Source: Paenibacillus ginsengihumi DSM 21568
Lineage (GTDB): Bacteria; Bacillota; Bacilli; Paenibacillales; NBRC-103111
Direction: 5' to 3'
Assembly (NCBI RefSeq): GCF_000380965.1
Contig: NZ_KB905564.1
Span: 1-64,000 of the forward strand
Length of the DNA: 64,000 nucleotides
Made by a program: the position numbers and the translations under genes. The notes beneath the pieces are model-generated. The model had not been told where the DNA came from and made no database searches. It saw nothing but the letters and a program-made list of their open reading frames with translations. Shown here piece after piece: positions 51,038 to 59,941 of this stretch (its first letter is position 1; each line of letters opens with the position of its first letter).

Positions 51038-51676
51038 ATGATGAAAGGTCGCTTGTTTTTGGTCAACTTTGTTGGCGTCTTGGTGATCGTTGCGCTCGTC
51101 CTGGGCGGATTTTATTACTATACCCAGTCGTCCCAATATATTAAAACCGAAGATGCCCGCGTAGCCGGGGATATGATGGCGGTGACGGCGCCGGCGGCCG
51201 GCAAGCTGTCGAGCTGGAACGGCAAGGAAGGGGCTGTCGTGACGAAAAACGGCGGGGTAGGCCAAATCGACGGAGACGGCGAACCGCTGTCTGTGGTCGC
51301 CCCGATCGGCGGAACCATCGTCAAGAATGAAGCTCGGGAAGGACAAGCCGTGCAGACCGGACAGGCGCTCGCCGAAGTGATCGATATGCACAACTTGTAT
51401 GTGCTGGCCAATATCGACGAGACGGACATTAAAGATATCGAGATCGGATCGTCTGTGGACGTGACGGTGGACGGCGACCCGGGCACGATCATCAAAGGGA
51501 AGGTCGAAGAGATCGGGTATGTGACGAACTCGGTTTTTTCGCTGCTGCCGGCGAGCAACACTAGCGGCAACTACAGCAAGGTGACGCAAAAGGTGCAGGT
51601 GAAAATTTCGATCGCCAATTATGCCGATACGGTGCTGCCGGGGATGAACGCCAAGGTAGTCATTGCGAAAAAATAG
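51038..51676 (+). CDS. HlyD/EmrA-type efflux membrane-fusion protein
   Basis: A 212-residue adaptor; two adjacent ATGs (51038, 51041) follow GGAGGG. One N-terminal membrane segment (residues about 8-28) is followed by the lipoyl-like halves (YIKTEDARVAGDMMAVTAPA and APIGGTIVKNEAREGQAVQT) and a beta-barrel part. The helical hairpin of Gram-negative EmrA is very short, as expected with no outer membrane. It works with the 14-TM pump encoded next. Confidence 0.9.
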   Translation: MMKGRLFLVNFVGVLVIVALVLGGFYYYTQSSQYIKTEDARVAGDMMAVTAPAAGKLSSWNGKEGAVVTKNGGVGQIDGDGEPLSVVAPIGGTIVKNEAREGQAVQTGQALAEVIDMHNLYVLANIDETDIKDIEIGSSVDVTVDGDPGTIIKGKVEEIGYVTNSVFSLLPASNTSGNYSKVTQKVQVKISIANYADTVLPGMNAKVVIAKK

Positions 51677-51745
51677 CTGCCGGCTCATCACACCGGTGTT
51701 TGATGCCGCTAACGGTTTATGATCTTAAGGAAAGGAGAATCGTCT

Positions 51746-53371
51746 ATGGAATCCAACAGCGCGGCTTCTCCCGCGGAAGGTGGGGGCGGCGTCTCCCGTC
51801 ACATCCCGCTGCTCGTCGTGCTTATGCTGGGATTGTTTCTGGCAATCCTGAACCAGACGCTGCTGAACGTCGCTCTGCCGCATATGATGACGGACTTCGG
51901 CGTCACGACGACGACCATTCAGTGGCTGCTGACCGGTTACATGCTCGTCAACGGGATATTGATTCCGCTGTCCGCATTTCTGATCGAACGCTTCGGAGTG
52001 CGGCGTCTGTTTTTGATGGCGATGCTTTCGTTTACCGTCGGGGCGCTCATCTGCAGCATGGCTTCGCATTTTTCGGTGATGCTGATCGGCCGCCTTATTC
52101 AGGCTGTCGGCGGCGGGGTGCTGACGCCGCTCGTTATGAGCGTTATTTTGTACATTTTCCCGCCGGAAATGCGGGGCAAAGGCATGGGCTTATTCGGCCT
52201 GGCCATGATGTTCGCGCCGGCCGTCGGGCCGACCTTGTCCGGCTGGGTTGTGCAGTATTACGATTGGCATCTTTTGTTTTCGGGGATGATACCTTTAGGC
52301 GTCATCGTGCTGCTGATCGCATTTTTTACGCTGAAAAACATCGAGGAGCCGAGGCAGATCAAGCTCGATTACTTCGGAACAGTTACCTCTCTGCTCGGCG
52401 TCGGATCGCTGCTGTACGGCCTCAGCGAAGCCGGCTCGAAGGGATGGTCCGATCCCGCGGTTATCGCTTTTATCGCCGCGGGCGCCGTGCTGGTTGTGGC
52501 ATTTGTGATCCAGCAGGCGCGGTCGGACAAGCCGATGCTCGATATGCGCGTGTTCCGGTACGGCGTATTCTCTTTGTCGACCGTCATCAACGTGTTCGTG
52601 ACGGCAAGCATGTTCGCCGGCATGATTTTGCTGCCCGTGTACCTGCAAAATTTGCGCGGGTTTACGCCGCTCGATTCCGGCCTGCTCATGCTGCCCGGCG
52701 CGCTGGTCATGATGGTTATGTCGCCGGTCTCCGGCGTGCTGTTCGATAAGGTCGGGCCGCGGCCGCTTGCCGTGATCGGGATGATTATTACGACGGTCAC
52801 CACGTTCGCTTTTACGAAGCTGACGCTGGAGACGTCCTACAGCTACATCGTCCTGCTGTACATGATTCGTTACTTCGGCATGTCGCTGCTGATGATGCCG
52901 ATCATGACGGCGGGCATGAACCAGCTGCCGCGGCAGCTGGCCAATCACGGCACGGCGATGTCCAATACGCTGCGGCAAATTAGCGGCTCGGTCGGGACGA
53001 GCCTGGTGACGACGATCTTTACGATGCGCACGAACGCGCACTATGCCGCCTATGCCGACCGGATGAATACGCAGGACCCGGGGTTCATGGATTCGTTCCG
53101 TTCGCTCGTGCAGAGCATGGCGGCTTCCGGACATATGCCGGCCGCGGAGGCGCAGGCTCGCGCCGTCTCGACGCTCGCCGGACAGGCGCAGCTTCATTCA
53201 ACGGTGATGGGCATCAACGACGCCTTCTTCTGGACATCGATCGTCTCGGTCGTCGGGCTGGCCCTCAGCGTGTTCCTGCGGGATGTGCGCAAAGATCCGA
53301 AGGTCACGATAAGGAAGGCGGAGCCCGGGGCTGAAGCGATCCTGCTGCCGGCTGCCTCTCAGACCAGGTAA
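51746..53371 (+). CDS. DHA2-family MFS drug exporter (EmrB/QacA type)
   Basis: A 541-residue proton antiporter with 14 predicted membrane segments. The ATG at 51746 follows AAGGAAAGGAG. The first segment LFLAILNQTLLNVALPHMMT is the DHA2 signature, LVNGILIPLSAFLIERFGVR the loop 2-3 motif, and GLFGLAMMFAPAVGPTLSGW motif C of drug antiporters. It should export hydrophobic drugs or toxic aromatics with the preceding adaptor. The wrbA gene follows 39 bases later, consistent with a common response to quinones or drugs. Confidence 0.93.
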   Translation: MESNSAASPAEGGGGVSRHIPLLVVLMLGLFLAILNQTLLNVALPHMMTDFGVTTTTIQWLLTGYMLVNGILIPLSAFLIERFGVRRLFLMAMLSFTVGALICSMASHFSVMLIGRLIQAVGGGVLTPLVMSVILYIFPPEMRGKGMGLFGLAMMFAPAVGPTLSGWVVQYYDWHLLFSGMIPLGVIVLLIAFFTLKNIEEPRQIKLDYFGTVTSLLGVGSLLYGLSEAGSKGWSDPAVIAFIAAGAVLVVAFVIQQARSDKPMLDMRVFRYGVFSLSTVINVFVTASMFAGMILLPVYLQNLRGFTPLDSGLLMLPGALVMMVMSPVSGVLFDKVGPRPLAVIGMIITTVTTFAFTKLTLETSYSYIVLLYMIRYFGMSLLMMPIMTAGMNQLPRQLANHGTAMSNTLRQISGSVGTSLVTTIFTMRTNAHYAAYADRMNTQDPGFMDSFRSLVQSMAASGHMPAAEAQARAVSTLAGQAQLHSTVMGINDAFFWTSIVSVVGLALSVFLRDVRKDPKVTIRKAEPGAEAILLPAASQTR

Positions 53372-53410
53372 GGTATGACGGAAGGAGCCTTTTCGAAAGG
53401 AGACATTCGC

Positions 53411-53938
53411 ATGAAAATATATATTGTGTACGACAGCGAGGGCGGCCATACGGAAGCGTTGGCCGAGGCGATCGCGGAGGGCGCTGCTGGCGTAGCGGGC
53501 GCCGAAGTATTCGTCCATGACGTGAAATCGGCGAATGTATACGAGTTGGCCGACATGGACGCGATCCTGTGGGGCTGCCCGGGCCATTTCGGCACGATCA
53601 GCGCCGGCTTGAAAGCCTGGATCGACAAGCTTGGGTACTTGTGGGCGGAAGGTAAGCTGGTCGATAAAATTGGTGCGGTCTTCTGTACGACGGCGACGGA
53701 ACACGGCGGACTGGAATCGACGATGACCAGCTTGATTACACCGATGCTGCACCAGGGGATGATCGTCGTCGGCCTGCCGGGAAGCGTGCCGGAGAATGCG
53801 ACGTACGGCTCTTATTATGGCGTCGGCGTCACTTGTCCGGTAGACCAGAAGGAACCGATCAGCGAGAAAGGGCAGGCGCTGGGTAGAGCGCTCGGCGTAA
53901 GGGTCGCGGAGGTAACCCGTCGATTTGCACGCAGGTAG
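53411..53938 (+). CDS. wrbA: NAD(P)H:quinone oxidoreductase / flavodoxin-like WrbA
   Basis: A 175-residue flavodoxin-fold protein; ATG behind [29 protein letters not shown] is the phosphate loop for FMN, and [20 protein letters not shown] plus [20 protein letters not shown] are the WrbA signature. It should reduce quinones by two electrons. Likely transcribed with the MarR-controlled efflux genes. The last ~15 residues are basic. Confidence 0.9.
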   Translation: MKIYIVYDSEGGHTEALAEAIAEGAAGVAGAEVFVHDVKSANVYELADMDAILWGCPGHFGTISAGLKAWIDKLGYLWAEGKLVDKIGAVFCTTATEHGGLESTMTSLITPMLHQGMIVVGLPGSVPENATYGSYYGVGVTCPVDQKEPISEKGQALGRALGVRVAEVTRRFARR

Positions 53939-53974
53939 TTTCTTATGAGCGGCCTGTTGGAAGGAGGGTAAGCG

Positions 53975-54655
53975 ATGGTTATGTTCATAGCCAGCGTGGC
54001 GGTCGGGCTGATCTTGATCGTCGCGCTGCTGGTATATAATATGCAGGCGTTCACGTCTTCCCCTCCGCGAAGAAGCGAGCGGCAATATCCGCTCGATCCG
54101 TCTCCCGCAGAGGAGCCGGTCAGCGCTCGCGGCATCGAAGCGAAGGCGGAGGGAGCTGGCTTGTCCCATGTTCGCCAGGCGGGGGACCAGGAGCCGCCGA
54201 GCGCCGCGACGGAAGCGGCTGGGAACGCAGAAGCGGCAGCGGTGTCCGGCACGGTCGATGCACCCCGGGCGATAGAGGCGGCGCCGAGCGGGGCGATAGT
54301 GGGGGCTGAGAGGGGCGAAGCGGAAGAGGTCCCCTCAGCAGGGGCGGAGGCCGTGTCTGGGGAAGCGGCGCCATTTTGGACGGCAGCGGCGTCCGTAGGG
54401 GTGGCCGAAGTGAACCGAGCATCCCGGGCGTCGGAAGCAGCCGGAGTCCCCGCCCCCGGCTCCGCTCAGAACTATGACGGCAGAGTCTCCGCAGACAGCG
54501 AATACCGCGAGGCTATACGCCGCCGGCTTCAGCCTCAGCAGCCGGAGAAAGCGTCGGAGCCGGCTGCACAGGAAGCGGCGGCGGACGCTCCGATGAGCGA
54601 CGGCGATTACCGTTCGGCGCTGCGCCGATTCGGGAGCCGGGGGAAGCGGGACTAG
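53975..54655 (+). CDS. Ala-rich single-pass membrane protein
   Basis: A 226-residue protein, not recognised. The ATG follows GGAAGGAGGG. One membrane segment at residues 3-23 is followed by a long low-complexity stretch rich in Ala, Glu, Gly and Ser (about 45-165). The C-terminal part has two copies of a short motif, DSEYREAIRRRL and DGDYRSALRRFG, 39 residues apart. The base composition of the middle part is strongly purine-rich on the plus strand. It could be a membrane-tethered peptide that presents the YR-x-A motif to a partner; this is inference. Confidence 0.65.
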   Translation: MVMFIASVAVGLILIVALLVYNMQAFTSSPPRRSERQYPLDPSPAEEPVSARGIEAKAEGAGLSHVRQAGDQEPPSAATEAAGNAEAAAVSGTVDAPRAIEAAPSGAIVGAERGEAEEVPSAGAEAVSGEAAPFWTAAASVGVAEVNRASRASEAAGVPAPGSAQNYDGRVSADSEYREAIRRRLQPQQPEKASEPAAQEAAADAPMSDGDYRSALRRFGSRGKRD

Positions 54656-54839
54656 CAGGAGCAGGCGGGGCGTCCAGGCCGGCGTCCGGGCCGGATAAAT
54701 GCTCGGCCATCTTGAAGCGCCGGGGCGTACGGACGAAAACGGGCTACGGCGTTCATCTGCGCAAGGCTTCATGCGGCGGTAAGCACAACGACCCGCAAGC
54801 GATTTCGTCCGGCGTCCTGATCGAGCGCAACGGGCATAA

Positions 54840-54869
54840 AAAGAAAAACCGCCCAATTCGCGGACGGTT
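54840..54869 (-). terminator. terminator of the DeoR-family gene
   Basis: On the minus strand AACCGTCC and GGGCGGTT (54869-54862 and 54854-54847) pair with one T-G, followed by TTTCTTTTT. Confidence 0.85.
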
Positions 54870-54889
54870 CTCATTTATGAAGCTTACGC

Positions 54890-55651
54890 TCAGACGGTGA
54901 TCACATTGACGCCGGCTTCCCGGAACGATTCGACCTGCAGCCCGGAAGCTTCCGAGCCGGTAATGAACGTATGGATGTCCTCGATTGGCGCGACGTTGTG
55001 GAGCGAAACTTTCCCGATCTTCGTATCGTCGGCGACGACGATGATTTCCTGGGAAGCGCGGATCATCCACTGCTTGGTCGGCACAAGCAGCGCCTCCGGA
55101 TGGGTCAGCCCGAACTTCGGATGGATGGCGGGGGTGCCGATAAAAGCTTTCTGCACATGCAGCGACTTGAGCATCTGATCGGTGTACATGCCGTTCAGCA
55201 TGAAGCTGGCGTGATACAGCGTACCCCCGGTGACGATCACGGTGATATCCGTCGAATCGCGAAGGCTGGCGGCGATGTTGATATCGTTCGTGACGACGGT
55301 AATGTTGGAGCGGCCGATCAAATGCTGGGCGATATGCATCGTCGTCGTCCCCGAGTCAAGAATTACGTGATCGCCGTCTTCGATGAGCGATGCCGCATAT
55401 TTGCCGATGCGAATCTTCTGATCAAGCTGATCGCTGACCCGGTCCTTGAAGGCCGGCTCGATATTGGCCCCTTTATCGACAATGACGCCGCCGTGCGTTC
55501 GGCGCAGCAGCCCTTCCTGTTCAATCTCTGCGAGATCCCTGCGAATGGTAGCCTCATGCACCTGGAATTCCTTGGCCAGAGCGCTGACGGTCGCTACATT
55601 CTTCTGTTTGACATATTCGACAATGCGCTGTTTTCTCTCCGCTGCAAGCAT
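54890..55651 (-). CDS. DeoR/GlpR-family transcriptional regulator
   Basis: A 253-residue regulator. The N-terminal winged helix (ERKQRIVEYVKQKNVATVSA, then EFQVHEATIRRDLAEIEQEG and LLRRTHGGV) is complete. The C-terminal sugar-phosphate sensor domain has ILDSGTTTMHIAQHL and VVTNDINIAASL, typical of the family. It is divergent from the GDPD-like gene. CGAGCA direct repeats in the shared gap are its likely operators. The effector is probably a phosphorylated sugar or glycerol derivative. Confidence 0.92.
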   Translation of the reverse strand: MLAAERKQRIVEYVKQKNVATVSALAKEFQVHEATIRRDLAEIEQEGLLRRTHGGVIVDKGANIEPAFKDRVSDQLDQKIRIGKYAASLIEDGDHVILDSGTTTMHIAQHLIGRSNITVVTNDINIAASLRDSTDITVIVTGGTLYHASFMLNGMYTDQMLKSLHVQKAFIGTPAIHPKFGLTHPEALLVPTKQWMIRASQEIIVVADDTKIGKVSLHNVAPIEDIHTFITGSEASGLQVESFREAGVNVITV

Positions 55652-55821
55652 GGAAATCCCCCGATCTCAAGCTTTCCCGGCAGCGGAAGGCCGGATTGCT
55701 TGGAATTGTACGATTCTGCTCATTTTGAGCTTTTCCTTGAAAATAGACCATTTTCGGCAAAGTGTCAAGTGACTTACATCATCTGCACAATATCTACATA
55801 TTTTTTTAACAAACGGAATGC

Positions 55822-55900
55822 TTGACAGGGCAAAGCTAACGTTTGTAATATGAACTAAAACGAGCATTTTCGAGCATTAAATTTGTAATTGCGAGCAAAT
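55822..55900 (+). promoter_or_regulatory. GDPD promoter with CGAGCA operator repeats
   Basis: -35 TTGACA (55822-55827), 18 bases, -10 TAATAT (55846-55851). Three CGAGCA repeats follow at 55861, 55871 and 55892 (10 and 21 bp apart, about one and two helical turns), downstream of the start point. This fits repression by the divergent DeoR protein. Confidence 0.7.
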
Positions 55901-55925
55901 AAATCGAGAGGAGCGGCGAATTTCG

Positions 55926-56762
55926 ATGGCGCATGAATCGCAACAAGTATTTTGGCAGGCTCACCGGGGAGGAGGGGCGTATGAGGCTCCGGATAATACG
56001 ATGGGAGCGAATCGGTATGCCTGGGGCTTAGGGGGGATCCCCGAAGCCGACATCCGCACGACCAAGGACGGCGTCATCGTCTGTCTGCACGACGCCACCC
56101 CGGCAAGAACGACAACGGCTCCGGATTCGGTCAAGGATCGGCCCATTACCGAACTCACATTCGATGAAGTTCGGCAGTGGGATGCGGGGGTCAAGTTTGC
56201 GGAATCGTTCAAGGGCGAGCGGATTCCTTCGCTGGAAGAGATGTTCATGGAGATGAAGGGCAGACCGGAGCGCATGGCCTATCTTGATTTGAAGGAGGTT
56301 GATTTGACGCGGCTGGGGGAGCTGATCGACCGCTACGAGGTGAACGAACAGATCATCTTTACTCACAACGTGCAGGACAATTGCGAGCGAATGAAAGAGA
56401 TCGCGGCGGGCGTCAAGAGCATGCTGTGGATCGGGGGCACGCCGGAGCGGATCGAGCGGTCGTTCCGCAAGGCAAGCGAATCCGGATTCCGCGGGCTGGA
56501 TCAGGTGCAGCTACATCTGAACACGAATGACGCCGCGGCCGATTGGCCGTATGCGCTGAACGAGGCATTCGTGCGGGCGGCGCTGGAAGAGACGGCGGCT
56601 GCCGGGATCGATCTGGAGGTGCTGCCGTTCGCCTTCGACGAGCGCTCCATTCACCGCCTGCTCGACCTCGGCCTGCGCTGGTTCGCCACCGACGAGCCCG
56701 CCAAATTCGTGCGAAGCGTAAAATCGTGGCCGGCTGCGGGAGCGGCGAAGGCGGCGGAGTGA
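55926..56762 (+). CDS. glycerophosphodiester phosphodiesterase family protein
   Basis: A 278-residue TIM-barrel GDPD-like protein; the start follows GAGAGGAGCGG. QAHRGGGAYEAPDNTMGA holds the first catalytic His and the metal ligand region, ADIRTTKDGVIVCLHDATPA the second His and metal-binding Glu/Asp. ERMAYLDLKEVD and GLRWFATDEPAKF close the barrel. No signal peptide, so a cytoplasmic enzyme releasing glycerol 3-phosphate or a related phosphate from diesters. Expression is probably controlled by the divergent DeoR protein. Confidence 0.88.
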   Translation: MAHESQQVFWQAHRGGGAYEAPDNTMGANRYAWGLGGIPEADIRTTKDGVIVCLHDATPARTTTAPDSVKDRPITELTFDEVRQWDAGVKFAESFKGERIPSLEEMFMEMKGRPERMAYLDLKEVDLTRLGELIDRYEVNEQIIFTHNVQDNCERMKEIAAGVKSMLWIGGTPERIERSFRKASESGFRGLDQVQLHLNTNDAAADWPYALNEAFVRAALEETAAAGIDLEVLPFAFDERSIHRLLDLGLRWFATDEPAKFVRSVKSWPAAGAAKAAE

Positions 56763-57075
56763 ACGGGGGGGAGGGAAGCTTTCGAGGGCGACTGGCGCAT
56801 GGCATGAAGTTGCGACCTCTTCTTGAGGGAGGAATGAATCGATTGAACGACAGCCATCGCACTTCCTGCGGCTCGATATGCGTGCCGTATCCAAGAGGCT
56901 TGTCCGGAAAATGCAGCATGCCTTGATCGGCTCCGAACGGTTATATCCGGCCTCCGATGACGAGCCGTCCTTCCCTCCGCGCGCAGCATTGTAATAGAAT
57001 TGCAATCTGATTTTCATCTCTCTTTAAGGTAACGGGACTATACTAAGAATCGACCCCTTTTGATATATATATATA
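56763..57075. other. intergenic region, possible coding remnant on the minus strand
   Basis: No intact gene. On the minus strand about 56919-56803 a stretch reads MLHFPDKPLGYGTHIEPQEV and continues WLSFNRFIPPSR. It looks protein-like but is cut on both sides and was not assigned to a family. Confidence 0.35.
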
Positions 57076-57081
57076 TTCGAA

Positions 57082-57116
57082 AACCCACGGCGCAATGGCT
57101 GTGGGTCTCTTTTTTG
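57082..57116. terminator. bidirectional terminator between GDPD and SDR
   Basis: ACCCACGGC / GCTGTGGGT stem (about 57083-57106), followed by TCTCTTTTTT on the plus strand and TTTTCG on the minus strand. Confidence 0.7.
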
Positions 57117-57131
57117 GCTATCGATCATGGT

Positions 57132-57896
57132 TTACCGCATATAAGCGCCGCCGTTCACCTCGATCGTCTCCCCGGTAATGAAATCGGACAGAGGAGATAC
57201 GAGGAACAGCACCGCATTCGCCACATCCTCAGGCTCCCCCTGCCGGTTCAGAGGGGTGCCGGCAATCATCGCGCGCCTCGCTTCCTCGGAGGTCAGCTGT
57301 TCATGAAACCGCGTGTTGCCGATAAAGCCCGGGGAGACGCAGTTGACCCGGATGCCGTGAGCGGCTGCTTCCTTGGCCAGCCCCTTCGTGTAGGCGATGA
57401 CGGCCGCCTTGCTCGCGGCGTATATGCTGGCGCCCGGACCGCCGCCATGGTGAGCTGCGACGGAGGACATATTCACGATGTAGCCGCAGCGCCTTGCAAT
57501 CATTCCCGGCAGGACGGCTTTGGACAAAAACACGGCGCTTTTCAGGTTCAGATCCATCACTTGCCCATAGAGCGATTCCGTCATATCGGCGTTGGCCAGC
57601 CGTTCCAGCATATGCCCCGCGTTGTTGACGAGGATATCGACCGTACCGAGCTCCGCTTCGACCTGCCGAACCAGCGCGTCGATCTGCGCGTTCGAGGTGA
57701 CGTCCGCTTGAAACAACCGGGCGATTCCGCCTTGTCCGCCAATGTCCCGAACCACTTCCTCAGCCTGCTCCCGGTTGCGGTGATAATTGACGGCGACCCA
57801 GGCTCCGGCCGCCGCCAGTGTGCGGGCAATGGCCGCCCCGATGCCCGAGCTTGCGCCGGTCACCAGCGCGGTTTTGTTCGTCAAATCGATGTTCAT
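57132..57896 (-). CDS. short-chain dehydrogenase/reductase (FabG-like SDR)
   Basis: A 254-residue classical SDR; ATG 57896 follows GGAGGT. The NAD(P) motif TGASSGIGAAIA is at residues 14-25, NNAG near 90, the catalytic Ser in VNMSSVAAH and the Tyr/Lys in YAASK. The protein ends EVNGGAYMR as usual. It starts 39 bases after the tctA stop on the same strand, so it may be the last gene of the tct operon and oxidise or reduce the imported acid. Substrate unknown. Confidence 0.92.
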   Translation of the reverse strand: MNIDLTNKTALVTGASSGIGAAIARTLAAAGAWVAVNYHRNREQAEEVVRDIGGQGGIARLFQADVTSNAQIDALVRQVEAELGTVDILVNNAGHMLERLANADMTESLYGQVMDLNLKSAVFLSKAVLPGMIARRCGYIVNMSSVAAHHGGGPGASIYAASKAAVIAYTKGLAKEAAAHGIRVNCVSPGFIGNTRFHEQLTSEEARRAMIAGTPLNRQGEPEDVANAVLFLVSPLSDFITGETIEVNGGAYMR

Positions 57897-57935
57897 CCTT
57901 TAAATACCTCCGTTTATTCGGTAATCTGAGACCTC

Positions 57936-59441
57936 TTACATTTCTACATCCGCCGCCAGTCCCGTACGCTTCTTCCGAAAGCCGGACACGATGCCCGCGA
58001 CCATGATGACAACGGCGATGACCAGGATGGTGCCGGAGATCGGCCGCGCGAACAGGCCGAGGAACGAGCCGTCCAACAGTTTGAGCGATTGCAGCAGCGA
58101 GCTTTCCATCATTTTGCCGAGCACGAAAGTGAGCACGATCGGGGCCATCGGAATATCGGTCTTCTTCATCAAATACCCCAGGAGGCCGAACGCGATCATA
58201 ACCCCTACGTCGAACAGGCTGTTGTTCGCCGTATAGGCGCCGACGACGGATATGACCAGGATCGTCGGATACAGCAGCTTGGGCGGGATCATGGCGATCC
58301 TGGCCCACCAGCCGGCCAGCGGCAGATTCATGATCAACAGCAGCAGGTTGCCGACGAACATGCTGGCGATAACGCCCCATACGAAAACCGGGTTATGGTC
58401 GAACAGCGTAGGGCCCGGCGTCAGGCCGTGCATCATGAACGCGCCCAAAATAATCGCGATCGTCGGAGAGCTCGGAATGCCGAGCGTAAACAGCGGAATC
58501 AAAGCGCCGCCGCAGTACGAGTTGTTGGCCGTCTCCGGACCGGCTACGCCCTCCAGCGCCCCTTTGCCGAAGCGCGACGGGTCCTTGGCCATCTTTTTCT
58601 CCAGCGAATAAGACAGCAGGGCAGGGATGACCGAGTTCGTTCCCGGAATGAGGCCGATCAGGAAGCCGAGCACCGTTCCCCGGCCGATCGCCTGCATGTT
58701 CGGACCCCATTCCTCCTTGCGGGGAAGCATCTTTTGCAGCTTGGGAGGCTTGCCTGCGGAAGCCATATTCTCCATGCCGAGCAAAATTTCCGACAAGCCG
58801 AATAGCCCCATCGCCACGATGACGAAATCGATGCCGTTCATCAGAAAAGGGCTGTCCATCGTGTAGCGCAGCGTGCCCGACATCGGATCGATGCCGACCA
58901 TGGCCAGATTCAGCCCCAGAAAAGCGGAGATCAGGCCGCGAATGACCGATTTGCCCATCAAGCCGATGACGGTCGACAAGCCGAGCACCATTAAGGCGAA
59001 AAATTCGGGCGGGCCGAAATGCAGCGCCCACTGCGCCAGGGGCGGGCCGACGAAGATTAAGCCAACAATGGAGAGCGTCCCGCCGACGAAAGAGCCGATC
59101 GCGGCCACTCCGAGCGCCGCGCCCGCCCGACCTTGCTTGGCCAGCGGGCTGCCGTCCAGGCACGTAATGACGGAAGCCGCCTCCCCGGGCGTATTGATGA
59201 GCACGGAGGTGATCGTCCCTCCGTACATCGCCCCGTAATAGATGCCGCACAGCATGATGATCGCCGATACCGGCTCCATCCCGAAGGTGATCGGCAGCAG
59301 CACGGCCACCCCGGTCGTCGGACCAAGGCCCGGCAGCACGCCGATCAGCATGCCGATGGTGACGCCGATGAGGCAGTACAGCAGGTTCCAGCCATTTAAA
59401 GCGGTTGCAAATCCTTCTGCGATCGTCTGAAAATCCGGCAT
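57936..59441 (-). CDS. tctA: tripartite tricarboxylate transporter, large permease TctA
   Basis: A 501-residue protein with about 11-12 membrane segments. The N-terminal IGMLIGVLPGLGPTTGVAVL and the later GFLIGLIPGTNSVIPALLSY are the two family signature loops that follow the duplicated halves. ATG 59441 follows GGAAGGGGG, three bases after the tctB stop. It is the main channel for a carboxylate delivered by TctC. The substrate (citrate, tartrate or another dicarboxylate) cannot be told. Confidence 0.93.
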   Translation of the reverse strand: MPDFQTIAEGFATALNGWNLLYCLIGVTIGMLIGVLPGLGPTTGVAVLLPITFGMEPVSAIIMLCGIYYGAMYGGTITSVLINTPGEAASVITCLDGSPLAKQGRAGAALGVAAIGSFVGGTLSIVGLIFVGPPLAQWALHFGPPEFFALMVLGLSTVIGLMGKSVIRGLISAFLGLNLAMVGIDPMSGTLRYTMDSPFLMNGIDFVIVAMGLFGLSEILLGMENMASAGKPPKLQKMLPRKEEWGPNMQAIGRGTVLGFLIGLIPGTNSVIPALLSYSLEKKMAKDPSRFGKGALEGVAGPETANNSYCGGALIPLFTLGIPSSPTIAIILGAFMMHGLTPGPTLFDHNPVFVWGVIASMFVGNLLLLIMNLPLAGWWARIAMIPPKLLYPTILVISVVGAYTANNSLFDVGVMIAFGLLGYLMKKTDIPMAPIVLTFVLGKMMESSLLQSLKLLDGSFLGLFARPISGTILVIAVVIMVAGIVSGFRKKRTGLAADVEM

Positions 59442-59444
59442 CGC

Positions 59445-59909
59445 TCACCCGCCCCCTTCCCATAATCGGCCCGTCGGCAGCGGTACATCCAGCCAACTGC
59501 TGAACACCAAATAAATGAGCAGGTTGACCGATAGCGCGATGGCTGCCGCGCGCGGCCACGAATACGAAAGGGCCAGCAGCAGCGCCGTCATCAGGAAGCC
59601 GGTCGCAACGAAGCCGAGCCACGATACGGCGACGACAAAACCGGCTGCCGAGGCCGGCACGGCAAGCACCTGCCGCAGGTCCTTGCCCTTCGGCATCACC
59701 TCGGACCACAGGATCGGACGGCGCAGCGTGCCGAGCATGTAGAGCAGCGCCAGCAGCAGGAACGAGCCGCTGAGCCATCTGGGGAACAAGCCCGGCCCCG
59801 GCCCGAGGCTGCTGTAATACTCGAAGGACCAGGACTGCCAGAACATCCAGCCGGACAAGGCGAGCAGCAGGAGCGACATGAAGAAACTCACATTGTGCCT
59901 TAGTTTCAT
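59445..59909 (-). CDS. tctB: tripartite tricarboxylate transporter, small permease TctB
   Basis: A 154-residue protein with four membrane segments, ATG behind GAGGAGG. The family features are weakly conserved: a FEYYSSLGPGPGLFPRWLSG loop after the first segment is typical. It lies between tctC and tctA in the usual order tctC-tctB-tctA. Confidence 0.9.
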   Translation of the reverse strand: MKLRHNVSFFMSLLLLALSGWMFWQSWSFEYYSSLGPGPGLFPRWLSGSFLLLALLYMLGTLRRPILWSEVMPKGKDLRQVLAVPASAAGFVVAVSWLGFVATGFLMTALLLALSYSWPRAAAIALSVNLLIYLVFSSWLDVPLPTGRLWEGGG

Positions 59910-59941
59910 GGAAAACCTCCTCCGATGGAGCGCTGACTCCG

